Source: Alphaproteobacteria bacterium (lineage in GTDB: Bacteria > Pseudomonadota > Alphaproteobacteria > Reyranellales > Reyranellaceae). From it: DNA of 64,000 nt. Below the pieces are notes generated by a model. The model saw nothing but the letters and a program-made list of their open reading frames with translations, did no database searches and was not told where the DNA came from. Below are positions 42,228 through 50,316 of the stretch, one piece after another (the first letter of the stretch is position 1; each line of letters starts with the position of its first letter). The DNA lies in NCBI GenBank assembly GCA_017308235.1, contig JAFKFL010000007.1:409033-473032 (forward strand). The letters are read 5' to 3'. The position numbers and the translations under genes were made by a program.

Positions 42228-42728
42228 ATGGCCAATCCCCGCTCCATCGCAAGCATCGCGGGCCATCCGATCCATCCGATGCTGATTCCCTTTCCGATCG
42301 CCTTCTTCGTGGCAACACTGTTGTGTGACATCGCTTACGTGCGGTCGGGCAACCTGAGTTGGGCCACGGCCTCCATGTGGCTGGGCGCCGGTGTGGCGAT
42401 GGCGCTGCTGGCCGCCGTCGCGGGCCTGATCGATGTCCTCGGAGACCAGCGAATCCGCCGGCTTTACGACGTCTGGCTGCATGCCGGCGGCAACATATTG
42501 TTGGTTCTGATCCAGGCTTACAGCTTGTATGCCCGCGAAACCGGCGGGCCGAATGCCATCCTTCCGACAGGCTTGGTCCTCTCCGCCATCGCTGTGCTCT
42601 TGATGGGCTTCACCGGTTGGATGGGCTGGAAGATGGTGTACTGCGACCATGTCGGGGTGGCGGATGAGTCGGGCCCGACATCCTATCCGGAGTCGCGCTA
42701 TCCTGAGTCGCGCCGGCCGGTGCCATAG
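42228..42728 (+). CDS. DUF2231 membrane protein
   Basis: This 166-residue protein has the DUF2231 signature SIAGHPIHPMLIPFPIAFFV and four hydrophobic helices (e.g. LIPFPIAFFVATLLCDIAYV, AVAGLIDVLGDQRI, LHAGGNILLVLIQAYSLYAR, VLSAIAVLLMGFTGWMGWKM). The family is an inner-membrane protein of unknown role with conserved histidines that may bind heme or metal. The ATG at 42228 has GGGAGGAG upstream and is better than a longer frame from 42135. It is divergent from the tiny ORF and terminator at 42039-42104. The C-terminal tail is polar and repetitive (SYPESRYPESRRPVP). Confidence 0.88.
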   Translation: MANPRSIASIAGHPIHPMLIPFPIAFFVATLLCDIAYVRSGNLSWATASMWLGAGVAMALLAAVAGLIDVLGDQRIRRLYDVWLHAGGNILLVLIQAYSLYARETGGPNAILPTGLVLSAIAVLLMGFTGWMGWKMVYCDHVGVADESGPTSYPESRYPESRRPVP

Positions 42729-42760
42729 CTTCCTGCCAGATGAACCGCCCGCCTGTGTTC

Positions 42761-43012
42761 CTAGCAGGTCCGGAGATTTCGGGCCCTTTCAAGCTTGGCA
42801 TCCGCGAGCTCGTCTGAAAGCTGCTCCATCGCAGCGACCTGTAGCGCCAAGGAGCGTTCCATTGTCTTCAGGACGGCGAGGGCCATTGCCGCATCGTGAC
42901 CGTCTCTCTCCAGATCGGCGACAACCTGCTCCTGCCGCCCGAGCAGCTCGATACCGGTCGCGATCTGCTCCTCGGCCTTCTGAAGGTTCAGTTGTAGGGT
43001 CTCCAGATCCAT
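42761..43012 (-). CDS. small coiled-coil protein, paralogue of 38474-38710
   Basis: The 83-residue product from the ATG at 43012 is almost entirely helical: MDLETLQLNLQKAEEQIATG, IELLGRQEQVVADLERDGHD, AAMALAVLKTMERSLALQVA. The repeated hydrophobic spacing suggests a coiled coil or helical hairpin. It aligns over about 60 residues with 38474-38710. The longer start at 43033 adds seven residues. Function is unknown; small proteins with the core Q-E-x-V-V-A-x-L-E-R-D-G-H-D are common in Rhizobiales. It is convergent with the DUF2231 gene. Confidence 0.6.
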   Translation of the reverse strand: MDLETLQLNLQKAEEQIATGIELLGRQEQVVADLERDGHDAAMALAVLKTMERSLALQVAAMEQLSDELADAKLERARNLRTC

Positions 43013-43415
43013 GTCGCCCACCCTAGCCACCATCGAAGCAACGACACGTCATCGGGCTGGTTCCGACCAGCTTGTTTGACGTTCCCATCCCGGACCGTAC
43101 GAGGACCATTGCGATGCAGGATGACGCCGAGCAACACATCCTGACCCTGGTCGATGGAAGACGGGAGTGGCCGATCGCAAACCAATCGGCGCGAAGCTAA
43201 CCGATCCAACCTCGGGCCGGGTCTTGGGCGGTCTCTGCGGACGCACTGAACTCGGGTTATGTTTCTCGACATGTTCTTCTTGGGTGAAGCCGTTCGCGGC
43301 CGGGGCCAAGGCGGCCGGCTAGCTGAGGGATACCCGAGCGCCGGCGGCTGAGAGACAGCGGCATCTGAGGAAAGAATGTCCCGCGCTCCCGCTCAATTGA
43401 GTGACGGAGGGCGCC
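43013..43415. other. intergenic region, no convincing gene
   Basis: About 400 bases with minus-strand frames (42988-43272 and 43049-43309) that have many Arg and Pro, no RBS and no family resemblance, so they are probably shadows. Nothing else was recognised. Confidence 0.35.
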
Positions 43416-43661
43416 ATGATGTCAGCGCTTAATTGCTATTTGAAAGCTGCCAGCTGTCTGGAACATTCCCGTATGTGCCACGATGACCTGTCGCGCGCCA
43501 TGTGGTTCGAGACAGCAAAGACGTGGCGGAATTTAGCTTGCAAGGCCAAAGCTGCCGAAGCCAAAGGCGGCGAACTGGGTCGAGAAGACATCCCGCCAGA
43601 CCTCGATCTACAAGATCCACCGGTTTTGTTGCCACGGAGAAAAGCAGCTAGCCTTTGCTAG
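43416..43661 (+). CDS. small hypothetical protein
   Basis: The 81-residue frame reads MMSALNCYLKAASCLEHSRM, CHDDLSRAMWFETAKTWRNL, ACKAKAAEAKGG and a polar C terminus. The helix with Y-x-K-A-x-x-C ... A-x-W-x-x-L-A resembles a group of small rhizobial proteins (Y-R-x-x-A-x-x-C ... W-x-x-L-A), but I cannot name the family. The start has GGAGGGCGCC before it. It lies upstream of the convergent kinase-like gene and stands alone. Confidence 0.45.
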   Translation: MMSALNCYLKAASCLEHSRMCHDDLSRAMWFETAKTWRNLACKAKAAEAKGGELGREDIPPDLDLQDPPVLLPRRKAASLC

Positions 43662-43794
43662 TCACGCGACCGCTGTCCGACTTGGATCCTTCCCAACGCT
43701 GCTGGGTGCACAAGCAGCTAAGCCGGAAGAACGTCGCCTGGCCTCCGGAGCGCGCCGCCGACTTCCCTCGCATCAGCGATACTGCCGCTCTCGG

Positions 43795-45690
43795 CTATGG
43801 TGCTTTGGCCTTGGCTTGCACCGGATCGTTCTTCGCTTCAGTCGTTGCCGCTTGTTGCTGGAGAGCCGCGAGCTGCGTCTCTGTCAGGTATCCGGTCGTC
43901 GGCCAACCGTGCGTTTTCTGCCAGGTCGATATCGCGCCTCGGGTGATCGACCCGAAGTATCCCGTTGTCGGGACCGCTTGGCCCAGTGTCGTAAGGGCCG
44001 CCTGCACGCGTTTGCGATCCGGCTCGGAGAGGTTGAGGCTTGCTTCGGTCTGCGGGCTTTCGAGCCTGATCTGCTCCGCCGCGTACAAGGCGGCGAGTTG
44101 GTCGCGATCGAGGAAACCGGTGCTCGGCAGACCTTGCGCGGTTTGCCAGGTCGCGATGGCGCCGCGGGTGATCGGGCCGAAGTAACCCGTCGCCGGAACT
44201 TCATAGCCAACGGCGGTTAGAGCCGCCTGCACGTGCCGGCGGTCTCCGTCTGGCAGGTTGAGGGCAGTTTCCGCTTTCTCGGCCTGTTGTCGAATGTCCT
44301 CGGCCTTCGGTTTGCTATCCGCCGGCTTTTCCGCGGGCGATTCGGCGCGACGGGCGATTTCCTGCGCTGCGACGCGGGCTTCCGTTTCCGCCGGCCGCCG
44401 TACGAATGCGGTCTCGACTCTTTCTGCTTCTCGGGATGACTGCATAACTGCGACTTCGCGCTGAAGCCCGGTTATCTGCGCGGCATTCGTCGCCTCGGCG
44501 GTTTTCCGATGGGCTTCCGGCGGCGACGCCGACCCGGGTGACGTCGCTTCGAGCGCGGTTCTCTGCACCACGGCGGTGCGCGGTTGGGTGCTGCTCTGCG
44601 GCGGGAGACTAACCTGTTCGGCAACGGCGGGGCGGCGTGCCAGCTCAGCCGTTTCGGGCGGCGCGCCTGTGAGCATCAAGAGGCTATCGGTCGCCAGGAC
44701 GACCACGACGAGCGCTGCCGCGAGTCCGGCCCAAGGCCGGACGTCCGCAGCCGGGGGTAGGCGATCCAGCATGATGGCGGGTTCATTGAACGATTCGAGG
44801 GAGGGGAGGGTCGATCGCCAGGCGGCTATCGACTTCGGCCGCTCGCTGGCGCGTAGCCTCAACCCGGCATCGATGCCCGCCAGCAGGGCGGGCGAGAACT
44901 CCGCCGGCATCAGGGTCGTCAGCGGCCGATAGGCATCTTCGAGCATGCGGTCGAGGACGCCAGGTGCCTGTGCGCCAGTGATCGCGTGATAGAGCGTCGC
45001 CGACAGACCGTAGATGTCGGTCCACGGTCCCTGCTTCTCGGAAGTGAATTGCTCGGCCGCCGCATAGTTCGGCGAGAATGCGGGCACCATTGCGGTGCGC
45101 TCTGCCATCGACGCGCGGGCGGCGCTGAAGTCGACCAGCGTCGGGTTGCCGTCGGGATCGACAATGATGTTGGCCGGCCTGATGTCATGGTGCAGCAGCC
45201 CCGCCGTGTGAACGACTTCGAGCCCTTCGAGCAAAGACGAAAACAGCCGCTCGATCGCCGATGGAGTCAGATTGGTCCTGCGCAGCAAGAGCCGGCGGAG
45301 GGTTTCTCCCTTCGCGAGCTCCATGACCGTGTAGGCGGTGTTGTTGGCTTCAAAGAGATCGTTGATGCGGACGATGGACGGGGCGTCGCCGAGCTTGGCA
45401 AGCGTGCAGGCCTCTTCGAGGAAGCGTTCGCGTCCCCACACAAACGACTCGGCAAGGTCGCTCGACCGTGGCGCGACGGTCTTGATGCCGTCGCGCATGG
45501 CGATCGAGGCAGGCAGGTACTCCTTGATGGCCACGCGACAGCCAAGGGACCTGTCGTGCGCAAGGTAGGTGATACCGAATCCGCCCTGGCCAAGGACGGA
45601 AATGATTTCGTAGTCCAGCAGCAGTGAACCAGCGGGCAAGACGCCGCGAGCTTCGCGGTTCGGCGTGGTGTTTGGGGCTGTTCCCGGCAC
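43795..45690 (-). CDS. serine/threonine protein kinase-like with two peptidoglycan-binding domains
   Basis: This 631-residue protein starts with a kinase domain: GQGGFGITYLAHDRS for the glycine loop, VAIKEYLPASIAMRDG with the ATP-binding lysine, the catalytic loop LHHDIRPANIIV (HRD reads HHD and K becomes R), then VDFSAARAS for the DFG (reads DFS) and AFSPNYAAAEQF for the activation segment. A single transmembrane helix follows (WAGLAAALVVVVLATDSLLM), then a coiled-coil, Glu/Ala-rich region and two PG_binding_1-like domains, LNLPDGDRRHVQAALTAVGY and LNLSEPDRKRVQAALTTLGQ. It uses a GTG start after GGAGG. Membrane-bound with C-terminal domains in the periplasm. Confidence 0.9.
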   Translation of the reverse strand: MPGTAPNTTPNREARGVLPAGSLLLDYEIISVLGQGGFGITYLAHDRSLGCRVAIKEYLPASIAMRDGIKTVAPRSSDLAESFVWGRERFLEEACTLAKLGDAPSIVRINDLFEANNTAYTVMELAKGETLRRLLLRRTNLTPSAIERLFSSLLEGLEVVHTAGLLHHDIRPANIIVDPDGNPTLVDFSAARASMAERTAMVPAFSPNYAAAEQFTSEKQGPWTDIYGLSATLYHAITGAQAPGVLDRMLEDAYRPLTTLMPAEFSPALLAGIDAGLRLRASERPKSIAAWRSTLPSLESFNEPAIMLDRLPPAADVRPWAGLAAALVVVVLATDSLLMLTGAPPETAELARRPAVAEQVSLPPQSSTQPRTAVVQRTALEATSPGSASPPEAHRKTAEATNAAQITGLQREVAVMQSSREAERVETAFVRRPAETEARVAAQEIARRAESPAEKPADSKPKAEDIRQQAEKAETALNLPDGDRRHVQAALTAVGYEVPATGYFGPITRGAIATWQTAQGLPSTGFLDRDQLAALYAAEQIRLESPQTEASLNLSEPDRKRVQAALTTLGQAVPTTGYFGSITRGAISTWQKTHGWPTTGYLTETQLAALQQQAATTEAKNDPVQAKAKAP

Positions 45691-45915
45691 TGAAGCCTCC
45701 GGCCGGATAGAATTTCAGGAAACCAATTCAACTATGCAGTGCAAATATATGCTTTCTATATAGACCGCGCCGCGGAGCCGAAACAGCAGAGAAGAAGTCA
45801 GCGGCTCTGAAAGAATTTTGGGCGAATCGTTTCTCCCCGATGTGCGCTTCACGCTATGGTCCCGGCCGATCGCCCGCTCGCTGAAGCGGCCGTTGTTCTG
45901 GCTATAGGGGCATAG

Positions 45916-46638
45916 ATGAAACCTCACGTGATCTGTCACATGGTCTCGAGCGTCGACGGCCGCACGCTCAACAGCCGCATGCGGCCCAGGGGCGCCAATT
46001 CGGGTGGCCTGTTCGAGCGCCTGCACGAGCAGCTCGAAGGCGACGCCTGGCTGATCGGCCGCGTCACCGGCAGCGAGTTCGCCAAGGGGACGGCCTATCC
46101 GCCGCATACCGACCAGACCTATCCGCGCGAGCCCTGGTTTGCGCGCCGCGCCGCGGCCGCCTACGGCATCGCGCTCGATGCACAGGGCAAGATCGCCTGG
46201 GGCCGCGCCGACATTGGCGGCGATCCGATCGTGGCGGTGCTGACCGAGCAGGTGTCGGACGCCCATCTCGCCGGCCTGCGCAGCGAGGGCGTGTCCTACA
46301 TCTTCGCCGGCAAGCGGGAGCTCGATCTCGCGTTCGTGCTAGAGATTCTGAATCGCGAGCTCGGCATCAAGCGCCTGCTGCTGGAAGGCGGCGGCGGGTC
46401 GAACGGCTCTTTCCTGCGCGCGGGCCTGGTCGACGAGATCAGCCTCGCGATCCTGCCGGCCGTCGACGGCGCCAAGGGCGCGCCTGCTGTGTTCGATTCG
46501 AGCGAAACGGATTCCGGAACGCGCGCTCCGCTTAGCGCGATGACCCTGCAAAGCTGCCAGGTGCTCGACGGCGGCGCCGTCTGGCTGCGCTATCAGCTTC
46601 AGAATCTTCCGGACCGCGAGCGTCTCGCTCGCTCATGA
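45916..46638 (+). CDS. RibD C-terminal/dihydrofolate reductase-like family protein
   Basis: This 240-residue protein has the pattern HVICHMVSSVDGRTLNSRMR for the N-terminal strand and NADPH-binding region, then GDAWLIGRVTGSEFAKG, GDPIVAVLTEQVSDAHL, VSYIFAGKRELDLAFVLEIL and the C-terminal KRLLLEGGGGSNGSFLRAGL, VDEISLAILPAVDGAKGA. It belongs to the RibD-C reductases used in riboflavin synthesis or related pyrimidine reductions; no other rib gene is near, so the substrate is unsettled. The last codons come from a long palindrome shared with the convergent sigma-factor gene. Confidence 0.9.
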   Translation: MKPHVICHMVSSVDGRTLNSRMRPRGANSGGLFERLHEQLEGDAWLIGRVTGSEFAKGTAYPPHTDQTYPREPWFARRAAAAYGIALDAQGKIAWGRADIGGDPIVAVLTEQVSDAHLAGLRSEGVSYIFAGKRELDLAFVLEILNRELGIKRLLLEGGGGSNGSFLRAGLVDEISLAILPAVDGAKGAPAVFDSSETDSGTRAPLSAMTLQSCQVLDGGAVWLRYQLQNLPDRERLARS

Positions 46639-46665
46639 GCGAGCTGGAAGCTCGCGGTCCGGAAG
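46606..46665. repeat. 60-base near-perfect palindrome at a convergent gene end, possible bidirectional terminator
   Basis: Arms CTTCCGGACCGCGAGC at 46606-46621 and GCTCGCGGTCCGGAAG at 46650-46665 are exact complements. The middle contains CTCGCTCATGAGCGAG-type self-complementary bases centred at 46635/46636, so almost all 60 bases pair. It spans the stop codons of both the RibD-like gene (ends 46638) and the sigma gene (ends 46633). Confidence 0.75.
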
Positions 46666-47544
46666 AGCATGAACGTCGGCGATGTCGAGGGTGTAGCGGG
46701 CGTAGTAGAAGTCGCGGATCCGCGAGACCTTGTCGCCCTCCCAGTCCAGCAGGACGAAGTTGACCGGCGTTTGGTCGGCATCGTCAGGATGGTGCCACAG
46801 GAGGGCGGGTTGGCCGTCGACGGCTCCGATGCCGAAACGCCAATCCGACCGGCCGGCGTAGTTGCCGAAGTAGGGCGCGACAGCAGGCTTGCCGCGGCGG
46901 GCGAACTTGCCGACCAGCTCCAGCCGCACGTCCTCGGCCAGCATGTCGCGCACGGCATCGAAGTCGCGCGCATTGAAGCGGTCGACATAGCGTGCAAGCC
47001 GTTGGTGCTCCTGCTCGGTGAGCGTCAGCGCCGTGTCACCATCGGAGGACTCGCCCAGAATCTTCAGGCGCGTGCGCCCGCGGTGAAGTGCTGCCTTCAC
47101 GGCCGGCAAGGTCGTGTCCATGATCTCGCCGATCTCGTTCAGGGAATAGCCGATCACATCCATCAGGATCACGCTGCTGCGTTCGGCCGGCGACAGTTTC
47201 ATGAACGGGCGCAGGCCCATCGCCGCGACCTGGCGGCGCGCGATCTCGTCCTCGGGATCGGCGATGTCATCCTCCGCCGGTCCGGCCACGACCGCCTGCA
47301 GCCGCAGCCGTCGGCGCAGGAAATCGAGCGCGGTGTTGTGCGCGATCCGGAACAGCCAGGCCTCCGGATGGGCAATCGAGCCGTCGCGCGGGAAGGCTTC
47401 CATCGCCTTCAGGAGCGCATCCTGGACGATGTCCTCGCCGTCGACCGCGGAGCCGGCCATGCGGGCGCAGTAGCGATGAAGCTTAGGCCGCAGGGCCTGC
47501 GCTATCTCCTCGAAATCCTGCAACGGCTGATCGGCTAGCGGCAC
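46633..47544 (-). CDS. ECF-type RNA polymerase sigma factor with SnoaL-like C-terminal domain
   Basis: This 303-residue protein has region 2 (FEEIAQALRPKLHRYCARMA, DGEDIVQDALLKAMEAFPRD, WLFRIAHNTALDFLRRRLRL) and region 4 (LSPAERSSVILMDVIGYSLN, EIGEIMDTTLPAVKAALHRG). After the DNA-binding part comes a ~100-residue SnoaL/NTF2-like domain (LARYVDRFNARDFDAVRDML ... WRFGIGAVDGQPALLWHHPD ... VSRIRDFYYARYTLDIADVH). Such sigmas of the SigJ/ECF41-like kind are autoregulated through this tail instead of an anti-sigma factor. The GTG at 47544 has AAGGAGG. It lies 14 bp after the membrane protein gene in the same operon. Confidence 0.92.
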   Translation of the reverse strand: MPLADQPLQDFEEIAQALRPKLHRYCARMAGSAVDGEDIVQDALLKAMEAFPRDGSIAHPEAWLFRIAHNTALDFLRRRLRLQAVVAGPAEDDIADPEDEIARRQVAAMGLRPFMKLSPAERSSVILMDVIGYSLNEIGEIMDTTLPAVKAALHRGRTRLKILGESSDGDTALTLTEQEHQRLARYVDRFNARDFDAVRDMLAEDVRLELVGKFARRGKPAVAPYFGNYAGRSDWRFGIGAVDGQPALLWHHPDDADQTPVNFVLLDWEGDKVSRIRDFYYARYTLDIADVHALPDRELPARS

Positions 47545-47558
47545 GAGATCCTCCTTGA

Positions 47559-48026
47559 TCAAGCTGTAGCCGTTCGCGCGCCGTCGCGTTTGGGAAGAAG
47601 AATGAAGATACCTAGCGCGAGGATCGTGACGAACGGGATGTCGGTGAAGTATTTCGACCAAAACAGGCCAAGATCCGTTGCCGCTTGAACCGACATGAGC
47701 AGTCCGTGGAACAGGTTTGCCCACGCCGTGAAAGTCAAGAAGGAACGGTATCGGTAAGGATCCCTTGCGGCCAGGAAGAGGAACGCCGCCCACACCAGGT
47801 AGATGATGAACAACATCGGGGGAACGTAGCAGGGCTGCCCGCCGCAAATGACGCCGTTCCAGATCGTCCAATTCATCAAGCCGCCGTCGTCGAACAACGG
47901 GTTCTGCAACATGATCGCAAGGCAGAGGGGAACGAAAATCAAGAACGAAAGAGCACCATAGATCCGCAGGAAGAGCTTCAGTACGGAGAGTTTTCGTTGT
48001 TCGTCCATCATCAGTCTGGTCGGCAC
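47559..48026 (-). CDS. small membrane protein of unknown function, operon with an ECF sigma factor
   Basis: This 155-residue protein has four hydrophobic helices (LRIYGALSFLIFVPLCLAIM, MLFIIYLVWAAFLFLAARD, FLTFTAWANLFHGLLMSVQ and FVTILALGIFILLP), with two cysteines in ICGGQPCYVPP in the loop between the first and second. The GTG at 48026 has AAGGAG 6 bases upstream; ATGs at 48008 and 48011 are alternatives. It is the first gene of a two-gene operon with an ECF sigma factor, so it could feed a signal to it, as membrane partners do for other ECF sigma factors; this is an inference. Confidence 0.72.
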   Translation of the reverse strand: MPTRLMMDEQRKLSVLKLFLRIYGALSFLIFVPLCLAIMLQNPLFDDGGLMNWTIWNGVICGGQPCYVPPMLFIIYLVWAAFLFLAARDPYRYRSFLTFTAWANLFHGLLMSVQAATDLGLFWSKYFTDIPFVTILALGIFILLPKRDGARTATA

Positions 48027-48070
48027 AAGATTCTCCTTGGCACACCTACCCAGGACGTTCGAGGGCGGGA

Positions 48071-48112
48071 AAAGGATTCGCGGAAAGAAAATAATTCGGG
48101 CCGGAATCCTTT
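48071..48112. promoter_or_regulatory. inverted repeat in the sigma operon/GST divergent promoter region
   Basis: AAAGGATTC at 48071-48079 and its exact complement GAATCCTTT at 48104-48112, spaced 24 bases, lie between the membrane-protein start (48026, minus) and the GST start (48162, plus). The arms extend to GCGG and CCG. A regulator site or hairpin is possible; nothing identifies the protein. Confidence 0.45.
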
Positions 48113-48161
48113 GCCGCGCGCCGCGCGTCCTTGCCGTGACCCCAACAGAGGAGTCCGGTCC

Positions 48162-48815
48162 ATGAAGCTCTACGTCGCTACATCTCCCAACAGCCACAAG
48201 GTCCTGGCGGTCGTCCGTCATCTCGGCGCCTCGCTGGAGATCGCCTCGGTCGATTTTGCCCGCGGCGACCTGCGGACGCCGGAATTCCTGGCGCTCAATC
48301 CCAACAGCATGGTGCCGGTCCTGGTGGACGGGACCTTCACTCTCTGGGAGTCGAACGCCATCAACATCTACCTGGTCGACAAGGCGGGCGACTCTTCGCT
48401 GTTTCCGCGCAATGCGCAGACCCGCGTCGACATCGTGCGCTGGCAGCTCTGGGAGCAGGCGCATTTCAACCGGTCGTTCGGCACGCTGATCTTCGAGAGC
48501 CTGATCAGGCCCAAGTTCGGCATGGGCGAGGCGAGTCCCGGGCTGGTCGAATACTGCCTGCGCGAGACCGGCCGGTTCGCCAAGGTGCTGGAGCAGCATC
48601 TGCGCGGCCGCTCGACCGTCGTGGGCGACGACATCACGCTCGCCGACTACGCGATGGTCTCTCTCGAGAGGTATCGCGGCATGACTTCGTTCGACTGGTC
48701 GCCGTTTCCCAACATCAACCGATATTTCGACGCGGTCCGCGCGACTGACGCGTGGGCCGGATCCGATCCAACGCAGCCGGCGGCGTCGGCCGAGCGGAAG
48801 CTCGCCCGAGCCTGA
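48162..48815 (+). CDS. glutathione S-transferase family protein
   Basis: This 217-residue protein has an N-terminal thioredoxin-like domain (MKLYVATSPNSHKVLAVVRH, ASVDFARGDLRTPEFLALN, NSMVPVLVDGTFTLWESNAI, NIYLVDKAG) with the glutathione-binding P-V-L and E-S pair, then a helical C-terminal domain (RWQLWEQAHFNRSFGTLIFE, GRSTVVGDDITLADYAMVSL). It conjugates or reduces substrates with glutathione; substrate unknown. The start at 48162 follows AGAGGAG. It is divergent from the membrane-protein/sigma operon, with an inverted repeat between them, which suggests common control. Confidence 0.92.
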   Translation: MKLYVATSPNSHKVLAVVRHLGASLEIASVDFARGDLRTPEFLALNPNSMVPVLVDGTFTLWESNAINIYLVDKAGDSSLFPRNAQTRVDIVRWQLWEQAHFNRSFGTLIFESLIRPKFGMGEASPGLVEYCLRETGRFAKVLEQHLRGRSTVVGDDITLADYAMVSLERYRGMTSFDWSPFPNINRYFDAVRATDAWAGSDPTQPAASAERKLARA

Positions 48816-48826
48816 CCGGCAACAGG

Positions 48827-50068
48827 TCACGGCGTGTGGAGGCGAACGGGCTCGCGTGTCACCGTTCGCCGACCGCGCTTGTAGGCCATCAGCACGGGCG
48901 CCACCGTCCGAAGTGCCGTCACCGGGTCGGGGGCATCGAGGACCACCAGATCGGCGGGGGCGCCCACGGCGACGCCATAGTCCGTGTGCCGCGCGAGGCG
49001 CGCGGCGGAGGCGGTGGCCATGTCCCAGACCGAGCGGACTTCCGCGTCGGACCCTCGCTGGGTCACGATCGCCTGCATGTTCGCCTGGCGCAGCAACTGA
49101 CCGTCGCCGAACGGTGTGAACGGATTGAGGATGTTGTTCGATCCGACCGAGCATACGACGCCGAGCTCGGCCAGCCGGTTGGCGTCGACGACGGAGCGCG
49201 GCACGTTGTGATCGGTATGGCGGCCGCCGAGAAAGAGATCCGTTGCCGTCAGCACCGTGAGCGCGACGCCGGCATCCGCCATCCGCTTCGCGACCTTGTC
49301 CATGTCGGCCTGCGGCATCGACGCCAACTTGGTGACGTGTCCGACCGCGACCCGGCCGCCCCAGCCGTATTTTTCCGCGAGGTCGCAGACCAGGAGCGTG
49401 TCTAACTCGTTTGCCGAGGTGCCGCTGTCGAGATGCATGTCGATATCGATGTCGAATTCGCGCGCCATCTCGAAGACGCGGCGGATTTGCGCCGCCCTGT
49501 CGGTGTCGTAGTTGGGTGCCGCGCCGACGACCGTCGCGCCGTTCTTCAACGCCGCAACCATCAGCTCGTCAGTGCCGGGATTGTTGGTGAGGCCTTCCTG
49601 CGGCATCACGCAAATCTCGAGGTCGATTGCCCAGGCGTAGCGATCGATCAGGGCCTTGACGCCTTCCAGGCCGCGCAGCCCGACCTTCGGATCGACCTCG
49701 ACATGGGTGCGCATCCTCGTGCAGCCGTGCGAGATGCATTTCTCGATGGTCCCGGCGGCGCGCTCGGTCACATCCTCGACGGTGAAGGTGTGCTTGATGG
49801 CCGACACCCGCTCCATGGCGAGGTGAGGCATGCGCGTCGTCTCGCAGGCGCAGCGGCCGAGGATGCACGACTTGTCGAGATGGATGTGGGTCTCGACGAA
49901 GCCGGAGCAAACAAGCCGGCCATGACCCTGTGCTTCCTGAGCGGCGTCGCCCTGAAGGCCGGTCGCCAGGGCCACGATGCGACCGTCCTTCACGCCGATA
50001 TCGGTGGTGGGCTGGTCCGGCTTGGCGTCGGGAAGACGAACATCACGCAAGATCAAATCGAGAGCCAT
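48827..50068 (-). CDS. cytosine deaminase-like amidohydrolase
   Basis: This 413-residue amidohydrolase superfamily protein resembles CodA/N-isopropylammelide-type deaminases. The metal site is visible in VCSGFVETHIHLDKSCILGR (H-x-H), a lysine-aspartate stretch and ISHGCTRMRTHVEVDPKVGL; then IDIDMHLDSGTSANELDTLL, VAVGHVTKLASMPQADMDKV and LTVLTATDLFLGGRHTDHNV with the last His/Asp. The C-terminal ALRTVAPVLMAYKRGRRT closes the composite beta domain. It probably deaminates a pyrimidine or related amine. The start is ATG 50068. It is convergent with the GST gene. Confidence 0.9.
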   Translation of the reverse strand: MALDLILRDVRLPDAKPDQPTTDIGVKDGRIVALATGLQGDAAQEAQGHGRLVCSGFVETHIHLDKSCILGRCACETTRMPHLAMERVSAIKHTFTVEDVTERAAGTIEKCISHGCTRMRTHVEVDPKVGLRGLEGVKALIDRYAWAIDLEICVMPQEGLTNNPGTDELMVAALKNGATVVGAAPNYDTDRAAQIRRVFEMAREFDIDIDMHLDSGTSANELDTLLVCDLAEKYGWGGRVAVGHVTKLASMPQADMDKVAKRMADAGVALTVLTATDLFLGGRHTDHNVPRSVVDANRLAELGVVCSVGSNNILNPFTPFGDGQLLRQANMQAIVTQRGSDAEVRSVWDMATASAARLARHTDYGVAVGAPADLVVLDAPDPVTALRTVAPVLMAYKRGRRTVTREPVRLHTP

Positions 50069-50214
50069 TGCCAACCCAGCCTTTCCAGCACTGCTTCAGT
50101 CGTGGAGACTTACCAACCTTGACCTTAGCAGAGACCGGATGACCCTGGTTACCGTCGTCGCTCAACCGTTCCGCAAGCTGCAACGAGCTAAGCTTGGCAT
50201 CCGCAAGGCGAGCT

Positions 50215-50297
50215 AAAGATCCTTCGGCTTCGCCTCAGGATGACACCATTTTTGATCCAAAGAATCGTGTCATCCCGAGCGTTAGCGAGGGATCTTT
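50215..50297. repeat. imperfect palindromic repeat, family distinct from A
   Basis: Outer arms AAAGATCCTTCG and CGAGGGATCTTT with a one-base difference, and inner arms GGATGACAC and GTGTCATC, fold into a long hairpin. It lies between the codA-like gene's start region and the end of the GyrI-like pseudogene. The wording with RE-like ATGACAC/GTGTCATCCCGAGCG is common to dispersed elements of alphaproteobacteria. Confidence 0.6.
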
Positions 50298-50316
50298 GGT
50301 GCCGTGACAACGATCA

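Noticed and set aside
43049..43309. Minus-strand frame in the 43.0-43.4 kb gap
   Set aside because: No RBS, Arg/Pro/Ser-biased composition and no family resemblance.
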